Assembly (NCBI GenBank): GCA_949747905.1
Contig: CATKEF010000059.1
Span: 1 to 38,556 of the forward strand
Source of the DNA: an uncultured Eubacteriales bacterium
GTDB lineage: Bacteria > Bacillota > Clostridia > Christensenellales > Borkfalkiaceae
DNA length: 38,556 nucleotides
Reading direction: 5' to 3'
How positions within the stretch are numbered: position 1 is the first letter of the stretch; the number at the start of each line of letters is the position of its first letter. Both the position numbers and the translations under genes were made by a program. Below, piece after piece: positions 30,374-38,515 of the stretch. The notes below the pieces were generated by a model. It was not told where the DNA came from. It was given only the letters and a program-made list of their open reading frames with translations, and made no database searches.

Positions 30374-31303
30374 ATGCTAAAAAACAAAGATTTACTGGGA
30401 CTTAAGAATCTGTCCGCCGAGGAGATTTGCGAAATTCTCGACGGCGCGGCGCAAGCGAAAGAATTCCTCTTGTCCGGATATAAAAAGTCGGAAACGCTGG
30501 CGGGGAAAGCGTTGGTTACGCTTTTTTACGAGAACAGCACCCGTACGCGCACCTCGTTTGAGCTTGCGGGGAAATATCTCGGCGCAAGCGAAGTTAATAT
30601 TTCGGTGGCTACAAGCTCCGTTCAGAAGGGAGAAACCCTTATTGACACGGGAAAAACGCTTGACGCGATGAAAATAGATTTCGTCGTAATCCGTCACCCT
30701 ATGGCGGGCGCGCCCAAACTGCTCGCCGAAAACGTTGAAGCTAGCGTTATCAATGGCGGCGACGGCATGCACGAGCACCCTACGCAGGCTCTTTTGGATA
30801 TGTTCACGATACGGGAAAAATACGGAAAGTTCAAAGGGCTTAAAGTTGCCGTTCTCGGCGATATAAAGCATAGCCGCGTGGCAATGAGCAATCTTTACGG
30901 ACTGAAAAAACTGGGAGCCGAGGTGTATATGTATGCTCCCGCCACAATGATACCCAAAGACATAGAAAAACTTGGCGCCATAGTGGCTGAAAGCCGCGAA
31001 GAAGCGCTTGACGGCGCGGACGCCGTTATGGGATTGAGAATTCAGCTCGAACGTCAGAACGGCGGTCTGTTTCCGTCTCTTTCGGAGTATTCGAAATTTT
31101 ACGGCGTGAACGAAGCGCTGCTTAAATACGCGAAAAAGGACGCGTTGGTTCTGCATCCCGGTCCCGTTAACAGAGGCGTGGAATTAACGCCCGGGGTAAT
31201 CGACGGGGAGAAAAGTAAAATTCTCGAACAGGTTACGAACGGTTTATGCGTGAGAATGTCGATACTCGGACTTCTTGCGGAGTACAGGGAGAAGAATTTA
31301 TGA
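30374..31303 (+). CDS. pyrB: Aspartate carbamoyltransferase catalytic chain
   Basis: Joins carbamoyl phosphate and aspartate to carbamoyl aspartate, the first committed step of pyrimidine synthesis. The 309 residues match the usual ~308. The carbamoyl-phosphate loop is STRTRTSFELAGKYLGA, the second HPTQALLDMFTI, and the substrate loop HPGPVNRGVEL near 256-266. No pyrI follows, as in most Firmicutes. Ribosome site TAAGGAAAT nine bases upstream. Its stop overlaps the pyrC start (ATGA). Confidence 0.97.
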   Translation: MLKNKDLLGLKNLSAEEICEILDGAAQAKEFLLSGYKKSETLAGKALVTLFYENSTRTRTSFELAGKYLGASEVNISVATSSVQKGETLIDTGKTLDAMKIDFVVIRHPMAGAPKLLAENVEASVINGGDGMHEHPTQALLDMFTIREKYGKFKGLKVAVLGDIKHSRVAMSNLYGLKKLGAEVYMYAPATMIPKDIEKLGAIVAESREEALDGADAVMGLRIQLERQNGGLFPSLSEYSKFYGVNEALLKYAKKDALVLHPGPVNRGVELTPGVIDGEKSKILEQVTNGLCVRMSILGLLAEYREKNL

Positions 31304-32565
31304 AACTTCTTATAAAAAACGGCACGTTAGTGCTTGCCGACAGCTTAAAAAAGTGCGATTTACTGATTGAAAACGGTAAAATTTCAAAAATCGCTTGTTC
31401 AATAGACGAAAAGTGTAAAACAATCGACGCAACCGGTAAACACGTTTTTGCGGGAATAACGGATATGCATGTTCATCTTCGCGAACCCGGGGCGGAGGGG
31501 AAAGAAGATATAGAGAGCGGTTGCCGCGCCGCCGTTGCGGGCGGCGTCACGCGCGTATGCTGTATGCCCAATACAAACCCCGCGTGCGACAATGCCGTTG
31601 TCGTTTCGTATATCATAAATCGCGCCCGGGAAGTCAACCTTTGCAAAGTATGCCCAATCGGTGCGATAACAAAGGGACAGAGCGGCGAAAGTCTTGCCGA
31701 CATAGGCAAAATGAAGAGCGCGGGCGCAGTGGCAATCAGCGACGACGGGGTGTCGGTCATGAATTCTCAGATTATGCGGCTTGCAATGGAGTATGCAAAC
31801 GATTTCGGACTGAAATGTCTTTGCCATTGCGAAGATAAAAATCTCGCCGACGGCGGAGTTGTGAACGAGGGATACAATTCCACTCTGACAGGACTCAAAG
31901 GCATTCCGCGCGCGGCGGAAGATATTATGATTGCGCGGGAAATAGCGCTTTCTGAAAGTCTGGATATACCCGTGCATATCTGTCATGTGTCGACGTACAG
32001 CGGCGTGGAACTTATTAAAAGCGCAAAAGCCCGCGGTCTGAAAGTCACCGCGGAGACGTGTCCGCACTATTTTGTTCTTACGGACGACATAATTACTTCC
32101 TACGATACCAATACGAAAGTAAACCCGCCCGTTAGAGAGGAAAAAGACAGGGCTGCGATAACCGCCGCGCTCAGGGACGGTACGCTTGACTGTATAGTCA
32201 CCGACCACGCGCCTCATTCGATAAAGGATAAGCAGGTTGAATACAATCTCGCGGCTTTCGGAATAAGCGGAATAGAGACGAGTTTTTCGCTGAGCTATAC
32301 GTACCTTGTCAAGACGGGCGTTCTCAATCTTTGCGAACTTTCGGACAGAATGAGCGCCGCGCCCGCCCGTATACTCGGACTGGACGGGGGCAAACTCGAA
32401 GAGGGTGCGGATGCGGATATTTTTATCTTCGATTCGAACGGAAAATACGTTATCGACGGCAATAAATTCATTTCCAAAGGCAAAAATACGCCGTTCAACG
32501 GTTTCGAAGTGTACGGAAAAATCAAATACACTATAGTCGACGGCGAAATTAAATACCAGGATTAA
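31300..32565 (+). CDS. pyrC: Dihydroorotase
   Basis: Cyclises carbamoyl aspartate to dihydroorotate in the cytoplasm. From ATG 31300 the protein has 421 residues, the class I length. Metal-site motifs: DMHVHLREPG, MPNTNP, CHCEDKNL, HICHVST and VTDHAPHS. The start is set by the ATGA overlap with pyrB; an earlier in-frame ATG at 31246 only reads pyrB out of frame. The lysine that becomes carboxylated in many relatives is not at a place I could identify; class I bacterial forms often lack it. Confidence 0.96.
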   Translation: MKLLIKNGTLVLADSLKKCDLLIENGKISKIACSIDEKCKTIDATGKHVFAGITDMHVHLREPGAEGKEDIESGCRAAVAGGVTRVCCMPNTNPACDNAVVVSYIINRAREVNLCKVCPIGAITKGQSGESLADIGKMKSAGAVAISDDGVSVMNSQIMRLAMEYANDFGLKCLCHCEDKNLADGGVVNEGYNSTLTGLKGIPRAAEDIMIAREIALSESLDIPVHICHVSTYSGVELIKSAKARGLKVTAETCPHYFVLTDDIITSYDTNTKVNPPVREEKDRAAITAALRDGTLDCIVTDHAPHSIKDKQVEYNLAAFGISGIETSFSLSYTYLVKTGVLNLCELSDRMSAAPARILGLDGGKLEEGADADIFIFDSNGKYVIDGNKFISKGKNTPFNGFEVYGKIKYTIVDGEIKYQD

Positions 32566-32579
32566 TCAGGAGATTAAAT

Positions 32580-33497
32580 ATGATTGACGGTTTGATTGAG
32601 AAAATCGCAGAAATGCAGAACCCTACGTGCGTCGGGCTCGATACTTCGTTTGCATACCTCCCGGACGATATGAAAAAAGACGTTTCGTCGCCCGAAGGCG
32701 CTTCGGAAATGCTGACGGAATTCAATATGAACATAATCGATAAAATCTGCGACGTCGTTCCCGCGGTTAAGGTACAGATTGCATACTACGAAATGTACGG
32801 CGCGCCGGGGTTGCAGGCTTTCGAATGCACCGTTAAATACGCGCGCGGCAGAGGGATGTACGTTATAGCGGACTGCAAACGCAACGATATAGGTTCGACC
32901 GCGAGCTGTTATTCCGCGGCGTATCTCGGTAAAACGCCCGTAAACGAAACGAAGTTCCGTGCTTTTCCCGCCGATATGCTTACCGTAAACGGTTATCTCG
33001 GCTCGGACGGTATAAAACCCTTCCTCGCCGATATAAAAAACAACGATAAATCCATATTCGTGCTCGTGAAAACCTCCAATCCTTCGAGCGGCGAATTTCA
33101 GAATTTAAAACTTGCCGACGGCAAATTCATTTACGAACAGATGGGCGACCTCGTGGCGGAATGGGGAAAAGACAGCATAGGCAAATACGGATATTCCGAA
33201 GTCGGCGCGGTTGTCGGCGCAACCCATCCCGAGGAGGCGGCAAGACTTCGCAAGCGCCTGCCGAATACGTTCTTTTTAATACCAGGTTACGGCGCGCAGG
33301 GCGGCAGCGCGGATATGCTCAAAGTATGTTTCGACGACCGCGGACTTGGCGGTATAGTAAACTCTTCGAGGGGAATAATCTGCGCTTACAAAGACCCTCG
33401 TTACAAGGGTATGAGTTACTGCGACGCGGCAAGGGCGGCGTGTATGGATATGCAACAGGACCTTGCCGGCACAATAGGAAAAATGAAGCTCGTTTAA
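32580..33497 (+). CDS. pyrF: Orotidine 5'-phosphate decarboxylase (long form)
   Basis: Removes CO2 from OMP to give UMP, the last step of the pathway. The catalytic signature is DCKRNDIGSTA, with the Lys-Asp pair of the long (type 2, ~300-residue) form. GAVVGATHPEEAARLR and IPGYGAQGGS mark the phosphate-binding end. The 305 residues fit. It follows pyrC by 14 bases with a CAGGAGAT ribosome site. Confidence 0.95.
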   Translation: MIDGLIEKIAEMQNPTCVGLDTSFAYLPDDMKKDVSSPEGASEMLTEFNMNIIDKICDVVPAVKVQIAYYEMYGAPGLQAFECTVKYARGRGMYVIADCKRNDIGSTASCYSAAYLGKTPVNETKFRAFPADMLTVNGYLGSDGIKPFLADIKNNDKSIFVLVKTSNPSSGEFQNLKLADGKFIYEQMGDLVAEWGKDSIGKYGYSEVGAVVGATHPEEAARLRKRLPNTFFLIPGYGAQGGSADMLKVCFDDRGLGGIVNSSRGIICAYKDPRYKGMSYCDAARAACMDMQQDLAGTIGKMKLV

Positions 33498-33556
33498 TAT
33501 CGCGCTTTTCCAAAGCCTTACAAATTTGCTTTTCAGTGTTTTATGAAGGTGTACGA

Positions 33557-34318
33557 ATGAAAGATTTAACGGCTATAGTCAAAGGCAACGAAGAAATTGC
33601 CGAGAAAATATATATGCTTACGTTGGAACTCACGGAAGACGTCGGCGCCGTCCGCGGCGGGCAGTTCGTAAATTTGTCCGTGGGTGACGGTTCTATGCTT
33701 TTGCGCCGTCCTCTGGGCGTCTGCAAAACAGACGGCAGATTGCTTTCCGTATGCTATCAGGTAAAAGGCAGGGGGACGGAACGATTGACCGCAGCCAAGG
33801 AGGGTGACGAACTTAAAGTTCTTTTGCCTCTCGGCAACGGTTTTTTGCTCGACAAGTACAAAAACATAGCGGTAATCGGCGGCGGAGTTGGAATTTTTCC
33901 GCTTATAGCAACCATACGCGAGCATTGCGCCGATAAGAATTTTTATTCTTACATAGGTTTCAGAAACAAATCGGCGGTTTGTCTTTTGGACGAGCTCGGT
34001 AAAAGCAAGTCGTTGACCGTGACTACTGACGACGGCAGCTACGGCATAAAAGGCAACGCCGTTTCGGCGTACTTCGAAGACGTAAATAAACCCGCGGCAG
34101 ACGCGATAATAGCCTGCGGTCCGCCAGTTATGTTAAAAGTTTTAAAACGGGAGTTAAAGGAACACGGCGTTAATATACCTTGTTTCGTTTCTCTTGAAGA
34201 GAGAATGGGTTGCGGAGTGGGAGCCTGCCTTGTTTGTGTTTGTAAAAAGACGGACGGCGAGAATGCAAGGGTGTGCAAAGACGGTCCCGTTTTTGACATA
34301 AACGAGGTGGAATTATAA
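33557..34318 (+). CDS. pyrK: Dihydroorotate dehydrogenase B, electron-transfer subunit
   Basis: Passes electrons from dihydroorotate oxidation in PyrD to NAD+. The 253 residues comprise an FAD domain (RRPLGVCK is the flavin motif), an NAD domain (GGGVGIFPLI) and a C-terminal 2Fe-2S site with the cysteines of CGVGACLVCVC and VCKDGPVF. The ATG at 33557 has AAGG seven bases upstream; the open frame reaching back to 33161 is a false extension. It ends DINEVEL. The partner gene pyrD does not follow directly: a small unknown membrane protein intervenes. Confidence 0.93.
   Translation: MKDLTAIVKGNEEIAEKIYMLTLELTEDVGAVRGGQFVNLSVGDGSMLLRRPLGVCKTDGRLLSVCYQVKGRGTERLTAAKEGDELKVLLPLGNGFLLDKYKNIAVIGGGVGIFPLIATIREHCADKNFYSYIGFRNKSAVCLLDELGKSKSLTVTTDDGSYGIKGNAVSAYFEDVNKPAADAIIACGPPVMLKVLKRELKEHGVNIPCFVSLEERMGCGVGACLVCVCKKTDGENARVCKDGPVFDINEVEL
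34295..34318 (+). repeat. Copy 1 of an imperfect direct repeat at the pyrK 3' end
   Basis: The last codons of pyrK (DINEVEL-stop) recur, with changes and one extra base, at 34797-34821 before pyrD. GAGGTGGAATTATA here aligns with GAGGTGAAATTGTA there, 12 of 14 identical. Confidence 0.5.
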
Positions 34319-34813
34319 ATGGAAGTAATTGCAAGAAAACAATTCGGCGTAGGTCTCCAAGGCTTTATATGCATGATTTTAGGATTAGGGCTGGTAGGTT
34401 TAGGCTTCTGGTCAATAATGAGCGAAAATATCGATAAAATGGAACAAGTCGGTTTGTTCTTCGTTTGTTTTCTCTTAGGGTCGGCTGTAAGCATAGGCGG
34501 TTTAATACAATTAATCATAGCATTGATTAGCCCCGGGGAAATTATTACTTATAAAGACGGCAAATTAAGTTTTAAAAAAACAGAGTTTTCTCCGTCGCAA
34601 ATAAAAACTGTAGAATACAAACCTGCGTTTTCAAGATGGCATCTTGCCCGCTGGGGAAGAATTAAGGTGTTTTTATCGGACGGTCAAGTATTATCGAACA
34701 ACTGCGTTGCTCAAATCGAGCAGGTGCACAACAGGCTTATCGAATTAATGACAGAGCATATAAGTAAAGAAAAACAAACTGAATTTCAAGCGGAACGAGA
34801 TAACAAGAGGTGA
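34319..34813 (+). CDS. Unknown two-TM protein inside the pyr operon
   Basis: A 164-residue protein I do not recognise. Two membrane helices (about 13-32, GLQGFICMILGLGLVGLGFW, and 43-68) are followed by a ~95-residue soluble part of strand-like character, GEIITYKDGKLSFKKTEF...RWGRIKVFLSDGQVLS, which may be a PH-like (YcxB-like) domain with a final helix, and a charged tail. The ATG follows the pyrK stop without a gap and uses GAGGTGG inside pyrK. GC is about 39% by hand count against about 50% around it, and Leu is often TTA, so it is probably a recent arrival. It would be expressed with the pyrimidine genes; no link to that pathway can be seen. Confidence 0.8.
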   Translation: MEVIARKQFGVGLQGFICMILGLGLVGLGFWSIMSENIDKMEQVGLFFVCFLLGSAVSIGGLIQLIIALISPGEIITYKDGKLSFKKTEFSPSQIKTVEYKPAFSRWHLARWGRIKVFLSDGQVLSNNCVAQIEQVHNRLIELMTEHISKEKQTEFQAERDNKR

Positions 34814-34821
34814 AATTGTAG
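34797..34821 (+). repeat. Copy 2 of the direct repeat, possible pyrK scar
   Basis: If one A is dropped from the AA at 34805-34806, this stretch reads EITEVKL-stop, against DINEVEL-stop at the real end of pyrK. It contains the pyrD ribosome site GAGG and the stop of the unknown gene. Confidence 0.45.
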
Positions 34822-34824
34822 CTT

Positions 34825-35736
34825 ATGGCTGATTTGAAGATTGAAATTTGCGGAGTAAAGCTGAAAAACCCTGTTATTGCGGCAAGCGGAACTTTTGGAT
34901 TCGGAAGAGAATATAACGAAATTTACGACATTTCCGTTATAGGCGGCGTCAGCAGCAAAGGAATGACGCTTAAACCCCGTCTCGGAAATGCCGTTCCGAG
35001 AATAGCCGAGGGCTACGGAGTAATACTTAACGCCGTCGGACTGCAAAACCCTGGGGTGGAACATTTTATAAAGCACGACCTCTCTTTTCTGAGGGAAAAG
35101 GGTGTTGCGGTCATTGCAAACGTCGCGGGCAGCACTCTTGACGATTACGGAGAAATATGCGCGGCGCTGAACGGGCTTGCGGACTTCGTGGAGCTGAACA
35201 TTTCCTGTCCGAACGTAAAAGCGGGCGGTATGGCGTTCGGAATAAAGCCCGAGAGCATTAACGAGGTCACGCGCGTCGCGAAAAGTTCTCTCACGAAAAC
35301 TCCGCTTATGGTAAAGCTGTCTCCAAACGTAGAGAGTATTACCGCCAACGCGCGTGCTGCGGAAAAAGGCGGTGCGGACTGTATTTCGCTTGTGAACACT
35401 TTTACGGGCATGGTTATCGATTTGGAGAAGCGCAAACCCGTTCTCGCAAATAATACGGGCGGCGTTTCGGGAGCGGGCATTAAGCCGATTGCCGTTAAAA
35501 TGGTTTACGAGGCTTGTCAGGCAGTTGATATCCCCGTTGTCGGCATGGGCGGAATCATGAGCGGCGAGGACGCCGTAGAGTTTATGATGGCGGGCGCAAA
35601 AGCGGTGCAGGTAGGCACTGCGAATTTTGCCGACGCAAACGCGATGCCGAGAATTATTTCGGAAATGAATGCCTGGCTCGACAATCACGGTATAAAATCG
35701 GTAAACGAAATTATCGGTACCGTCAGAATGAATTAA
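34825..35736 (+). CDS. pyrD: Dihydroorotate dehydrogenase B, catalytic subunit
   Basis: Oxidises dihydroorotate to orotate with FMN, coupled to NAD+ through PyrK. The 303 residues match class 1B. ASGTFGFG (FMN site) lies near 19-26, the catalytic cysteine is in ELNISCPNVK, and GMGGIMSGEDAVEFMMAGA forms the phosphate-binding end. The ribosome site AGAGG (34806-34810) is 14 bases from the ATG, longer than for the other genes of the operon, as if the junction had been rearranged. pyrE follows after ten bases. Confidence 0.96.
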   Translation: MADLKIEICGVKLKNPVIAASGTFGFGREYNEIYDISVIGGVSSKGMTLKPRLGNAVPRIAEGYGVILNAVGLQNPGVEHFIKHDLSFLREKGVAVIANVAGSTLDDYGEICAALNGLADFVELNISCPNVKAGGMAFGIKPESINEVTRVAKSSLTKTPLMVKLSPNVESITANARAAEKGGADCISLVNTFTGMVIDLEKRKPVLANNTGGVSGAGIKPIAVKMVYEACQAVDIPVVGMGGIMSGEDAVEFMMAGAKAVQVGTANFADANAMPRIISEMNAWLDNHGIKSVNEIIGTVRMN

Positions 35737-35746
35737 GGAGAAATAT

Positions 35747-36403
35747 ATGAATTACAAACAGCGGTTTATTAAATTTATGGTGGAAAACGGGGTGCTGAAA
35801 TTCGGGGAATTTACGCTCAAAAGCGGAAGAAAAGCTCCTTATTTCATAAACACGGGTAATTACAAGTCGGGCGCTCAGCTTAAAAAACTCGGTGAATACT
35901 ATGCGCAGTGCATAGTCGACAACGGTCTTTCGGCCGATACTCTCGTGGGACCCGCGTACAAGGGAATACCTCTTGCGGTGACCGCCGCGGTTTCTCTCTA
36001 TTCAAACCATAATATAGACGTAAATTACTGTTTTGACAGGAAAGAGGTCAAAGACCACGGCGAAGGAGGGCTTTTCGTCGGGAAACAGCTTTCCGACGGC
36101 GAAAAAGTAATAATTATAGAGGACGTAATGACTTCGGGCAAAGCGCTGAGGGAAACTCTTCCCAAACTTCGCGCGACGGCGAACGTCGAGGTTGCAGGAA
36201 TGGTGATTTCCGTCGACAGAATGGAGCGCGGACTGGAAAGCAGCCTTTCCGCCGTTCAGGAAGTTTATAAAGAGTTCGGCGTTAAGGTTTATTCGATAGT
36301 CACGATGGCAGACATTATCGCCGCTATAGAGGACGGAGTTATAGAAGGTAGTGAATATCTGGATAAAATGAAGGAATACCGTAAACAGTACGGCGTGGAA
36401 TAA
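35747..36403 (+). CDS. pyrE: Orotate phosphoribosyltransferase
   Basis: Transfers phosphoribosyl from PRPP to orotate, giving OMP. The PRPP motif is VIIIEDVMTSGKAL, and LKSGRKAPYFINTG near 24-37 binds substrate. DRKEVKDHGEGG is the mobile catalytic loop with its Lys and His. The 218 residues are normal. It closes the operon. carA, carB and pyrR are absent from the window. Confidence 0.96.
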   Translation: MNYKQRFIKFMVENGVLKFGEFTLKSGRKAPYFINTGNYKSGAQLKKLGEYYAQCIVDNGLSADTLVGPAYKGIPLAVTAAVSLYSNHNIDVNYCFDRKEVKDHGEGGLFVGKQLSDGEKVIIIEDVMTSGKALRETLPKLRATANVEVAGMVISVDRMERGLESSLSAVQEVYKEFGVKVYSIVTMADIIAAIEDGVIEGSEYLDKMKEYRKQYGVE

Positions 36404-36443
36404 AAAAACGGCGGCGGCTTTCAAAAAGCCGCCGCCGTTTTTT
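36403..36443. terminator. Bidirectional terminator after the pyr operon
   Basis: ACGGCGGCGGCTTT (36408-36421) pairs with AAAGCCGCCGCCGT (36425-36438), with A7 on the left and T6 on the right. It serves pyrE and the convergent deacetylase gene, whose stop is at its edge. Confidence 0.92.
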
Positions 36444-37132
36444 CAGAACGTTGCAAAAGCATAGTCGTGAGATTTGTAATATTTTATAATATCGGTAAGC
36501 GCGTCTACGGTAGAGAGCTTGTCGGTCGTGTCGTGCGCCAGAAGAACAACGTAATCGGCGACTATAGGGGTTTCGATTGCGGCTTTGAACAATTGAGCAG
36601 ACGTTGCTCCGTAAAGTTCCGCGTCGCGAGTGGAGGCGTTCCAGTCCACGTATCTCATTCCGCGCTGGGTTACAGCGTTTATCAGTTTATCGGGAAGCCC
36701 GAAACTTCCTCCCGGAAAGCGGTACAAAGTGGAATAACTCCCCGTCACTTCCTTAATTATTTTGTTGCATTTTTCTATATCTTCAACAAGGCTTGCAGGC
36801 GAGGCGTATATATCCTTGTAACGGTGGGAATATGAGTGAACGCCTATGGTATGTCCTTCGTCGAATTCGCGCTTTAAAATGCGTTTGCGGGTTTCTGCGC
36901 TTTTACCGACTATGAAAAAGGTTGCCTTTACGTTTTCTTTTTTCAGAACGTCCAAAATCTTCGGCGTTACTCTGTCGCTCGGACCGTCGTCGAACGTGAG
37001 GTAGATGACCTTTCCGGCTCTGTCGTCGGCAAGGACGACGTTGTTTTTTGCAACAAGCATGCTTCCGTAAAACACTATCAGTATCGCACACATTAAAAGC
37101 GCGGCGCACAATGCTGTAAAGTTCCTGTTCAT
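36443..37132 (-). CDS. Polysaccharide deacetylase (CE4 family), membrane anchored
   Basis: The 229 residues from ATG 37132 start with a membrane anchor (about 4-28, FTALCAALLMCAILIVFYGS) and continue outside the cell. All five CE4 motifs are present: TFDDGPS, HSYSHR, RFPGGSFG, VDWNAST and VLLAHD. It most resembles PdaA-type enzymes that deacetylate muramic acid or GlcNAc in peptidoglycan (cortex or wall). The start is uncertain: the ATG has AAGGG one base upstream, which is too close, while a GTG at 37159 adds nine residues with no ribosome site. A SPOR-like gene lies directly upstream on the same strand. Confidence 0.9.
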   Translation of the reverse strand: MNRNFTALCAALLMCAILIVFYGSMLVAKNNVVLADDRAGKVIYLTFDDGPSDRVTPKILDVLKKENVKATFFIVGKSAETRKRILKREFDEGHTIGVHSYSHRYKDIYASPASLVEDIEKCNKIIKEVTGSYSTLYRFPGGSFGLPDKLINAVTQRGMRYVDWNASTRDAELYGATSAQLFKAAIETPIVADYVVLLAHDTTDKLSTVDALTDIIKYYKSHDYAFATF

Positions 37133-37194
37133 ACCCTTAGAATGTGCAGGAAAGTTCACAAATATTTACAGTTTTACCAAGTAAAGATATAATT

Positions 37195-37866
37195 TCAGTA
37201 CAATTTTATGTTTATTACGGTATCGGCGATGGCAATCTGAAGTTTTCTCAAATCTTTCGAATACACATAGCCTTCGCTTATATCGCCGCAAATTGCGATA
37301 AGTCGCCTTATTTCCGATGAAAAGCAATTGTCGCGGTTTGCATTCAGAAGCCCTTTAAGTCCGCTTTCTATGTCTGAAATCACCGTTTTTGCCCGGGTTT
37401 GGTCGCAATCTCCCAAATCGAGCGAGTTCGCGCACCCGAAGGCAATTACGGAAAGAGAATTCAGAGTGTTGAGATTACCTGTGTAAAGTTCGGCATTTGC
37501 GGATGTGCGCAAAGAATATTCGCCTGTTTCCACGGCGAGAACGGAACATTCGAGGTCGCGTTTTTTTAAACTTTCGCACACGGTTTGGGCGTCTTTTTCT
37601 TCGTAATAGCAAGAAACCGTGATATAAAATTCGTTTCCGCGTTCCAGAATGTATCCCGCGCCTCCGTAATTGGAAACGGCTCCCGAAATCGAACCTGCCG
37701 AAACGGAGTTGTCTTTAATCGCGTAACAAACGAAATAATAACTCGTTTCGAACGTAATCGAGCCTGCCGCGCAAATCGGCACAAGAACGCATATCATAGC
37801 GGTAAGTGCAATTATCGCCGTTACGGATATTAAAAACGGTGAAAGTTTTTTTCCGCGGAAATTCAT
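37195..37866 (-). CDS. Membrane-anchored SPOR-like protein
   Basis: A 223-residue protein with one N-terminal membrane helix (about 10-35) and an extracellular part. Residues 42-112, YYFVCYAIKDNS...SGAVSNYGGAGYILERGNEFYITVSCYYEEKDAQTVCESLKKR, follow the SPOR pattern (strand, helix, strand with G-Y, helix), a fold that binds denuded peptidoglycan glycan strands at division or engulfment sites. The remaining 110 residues are helical and unknown. It precedes the deacetylase by 35-62 bases, so they may share one transcript and a role in the wall. No ribosome site; TATTAT (minus strand, 37877-37872) lies five bases before the ATG. Confidence 0.7.
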   Translation of the reverse strand: MNFRGKKLSPFLISVTAIIALTAMICVLVPICAAGSITFETSYYFVCYAIKDNSVSAGSISGAVSNYGGAGYILERGNEFYITVSCYYEEKDAQTVCESLKKRDLECSVLAVETGEYSLRTSANAELYTGNLNTLNSLSVIAFGCANSLDLGDCDQTRAKTVISDIESGLKGLLNANRDNCFSSEIRRLIAICGDISEGYVYSKDLRKLQIAIADTVINIKLY

Positions 37867-37954
37867 ATTATATAATATTTTGCGCCCGATATAAATATGT
37901 GGAAAAGAGTTTTCTTAAAAATATATGCTACTTTTAAAATCGGCTTAAAAATGC

Positions 37955-37982
37955 TTGCAAAAATTATTTATTTTGATATAAT
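37955..37982 (+). promoter_or_regulatory. Promoter of the tRNA-Thr gene
   Basis: TTGCAA (37955-37960), 16 bases, TATAAT (37977-37982) with extended TGA. The tRNA begins 31 bases later. Confidence 0.72.
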
Positions 37983-38013
37983 AATATAGTCAATTGAAAA
38001 AACACGATGATTT

Positions 38014-38089
38014 GCTACTGTGGCTCAGCTGGTAGAGCAGCTGATTCGTAATCAGCAGGTCGCCGGTTCGAATCCGGCCAGTAGCTCCA
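38014..38089 (+). tRNA. tRNA-Thr (anticodon CGT)
   Basis: Full cloverleaf of 76 bases including an encoded CCA. Acceptor GCTACTG pairs perfectly with CAGTAGC, discriminator T. D stem GCTC/GAGC, anticodon stem GCTGA/TCAGC with loop TTCGTAA (anticodon CGT, reads ACG), T stem GCCGG/CCGGC with loop TTCGAAT. Single-gene unit with promoter and terminator. Confidence 0.97.
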
Positions 38090-38146
38090 AAAAGCCCGCA
38101 TTTTCGAATATTTTTTGCGGAATATTTCGAAAATGCGGGCTTTTTT
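38090..38146 (+). terminator. Terminator of tRNA-Thr
   Basis: A long hairpin: AAAAGCCCGCATTTTCGAA (from 38089) pairs with TTCGAAAATGCGGGCTTTT (about 38126-38144) and T residues follow to 38146. It begins directly at the CCA end. Confidence 0.9.
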
Positions 38147-38177
38147 CTATGCTTTTTTATCGATTTTTTTCTTTTAA

Positions 38178-38197
38178 AAGTGTCAATTAAGTGTCAA
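38178..38197. repeat. Short tandem repeat downstream of the tRNA
   Basis: AAGTGTCAA occurs at 38178-38186 and again at 38189-38197, an 11-base period. On the minus strand an open stretch of 27 codons without a start (38201-38284) ends in TAA just beside it. It may be a remnant of an element inserted next to the tRNA; no family is recognised. Confidence 0.3.
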
Positions 38198-38289
38198 GCG
38201 GCTTAAAAATATCTCGTATTATTACGGATACGCTTTCCAAATACGTGTTCAATCGTCTGTATAAATGTTTTTAGTGTCACTTCAAGTCC

Positions 38290-38515
38290 TCTTTATCATC
38301 CCGAGTTCCCGTTTTGTCCTCCCGAGCGCTCCCTCTTGTCCTCCCGAGCCGTCTCTGTCATCCCGAGGCTTGCCGAGGGACCCTTCGCTTCGCTCAGAGT
38401 GACGGTAGGTAGTCTTCCCAAGCAACGCGAGGGACCAGACATGGAGGGAGGCGCGAAGGTGACATGAGGTTGTAATTTCAAGTCACACTTGTCATTTCGA
38501 GCGTAGCGAGAAATC
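38290..38515. repeat. Third cluster of the palindromic interspersed repeats
   Basis: Heads at about 38295, 38316, 38338, 38357 (TCATCCCGAG or TCCTCCCGAG, spaced 19-22 bases) are followed by one complete unit 38357-38404 with a CTCAGAGTGACG tail, a degenerate middle and a last head TGTCATTTCGAGCGTAGCGA near 38490. The bases 38147-38556 contain no gene that I can support. Confidence 0.75.

Noticed and set aside
33161-33556. N-terminal extension of pyrK to 33161
   Set aside because: It reads pyrF out of frame; PyrK family length and a ribosome site support the ATG at 33557.
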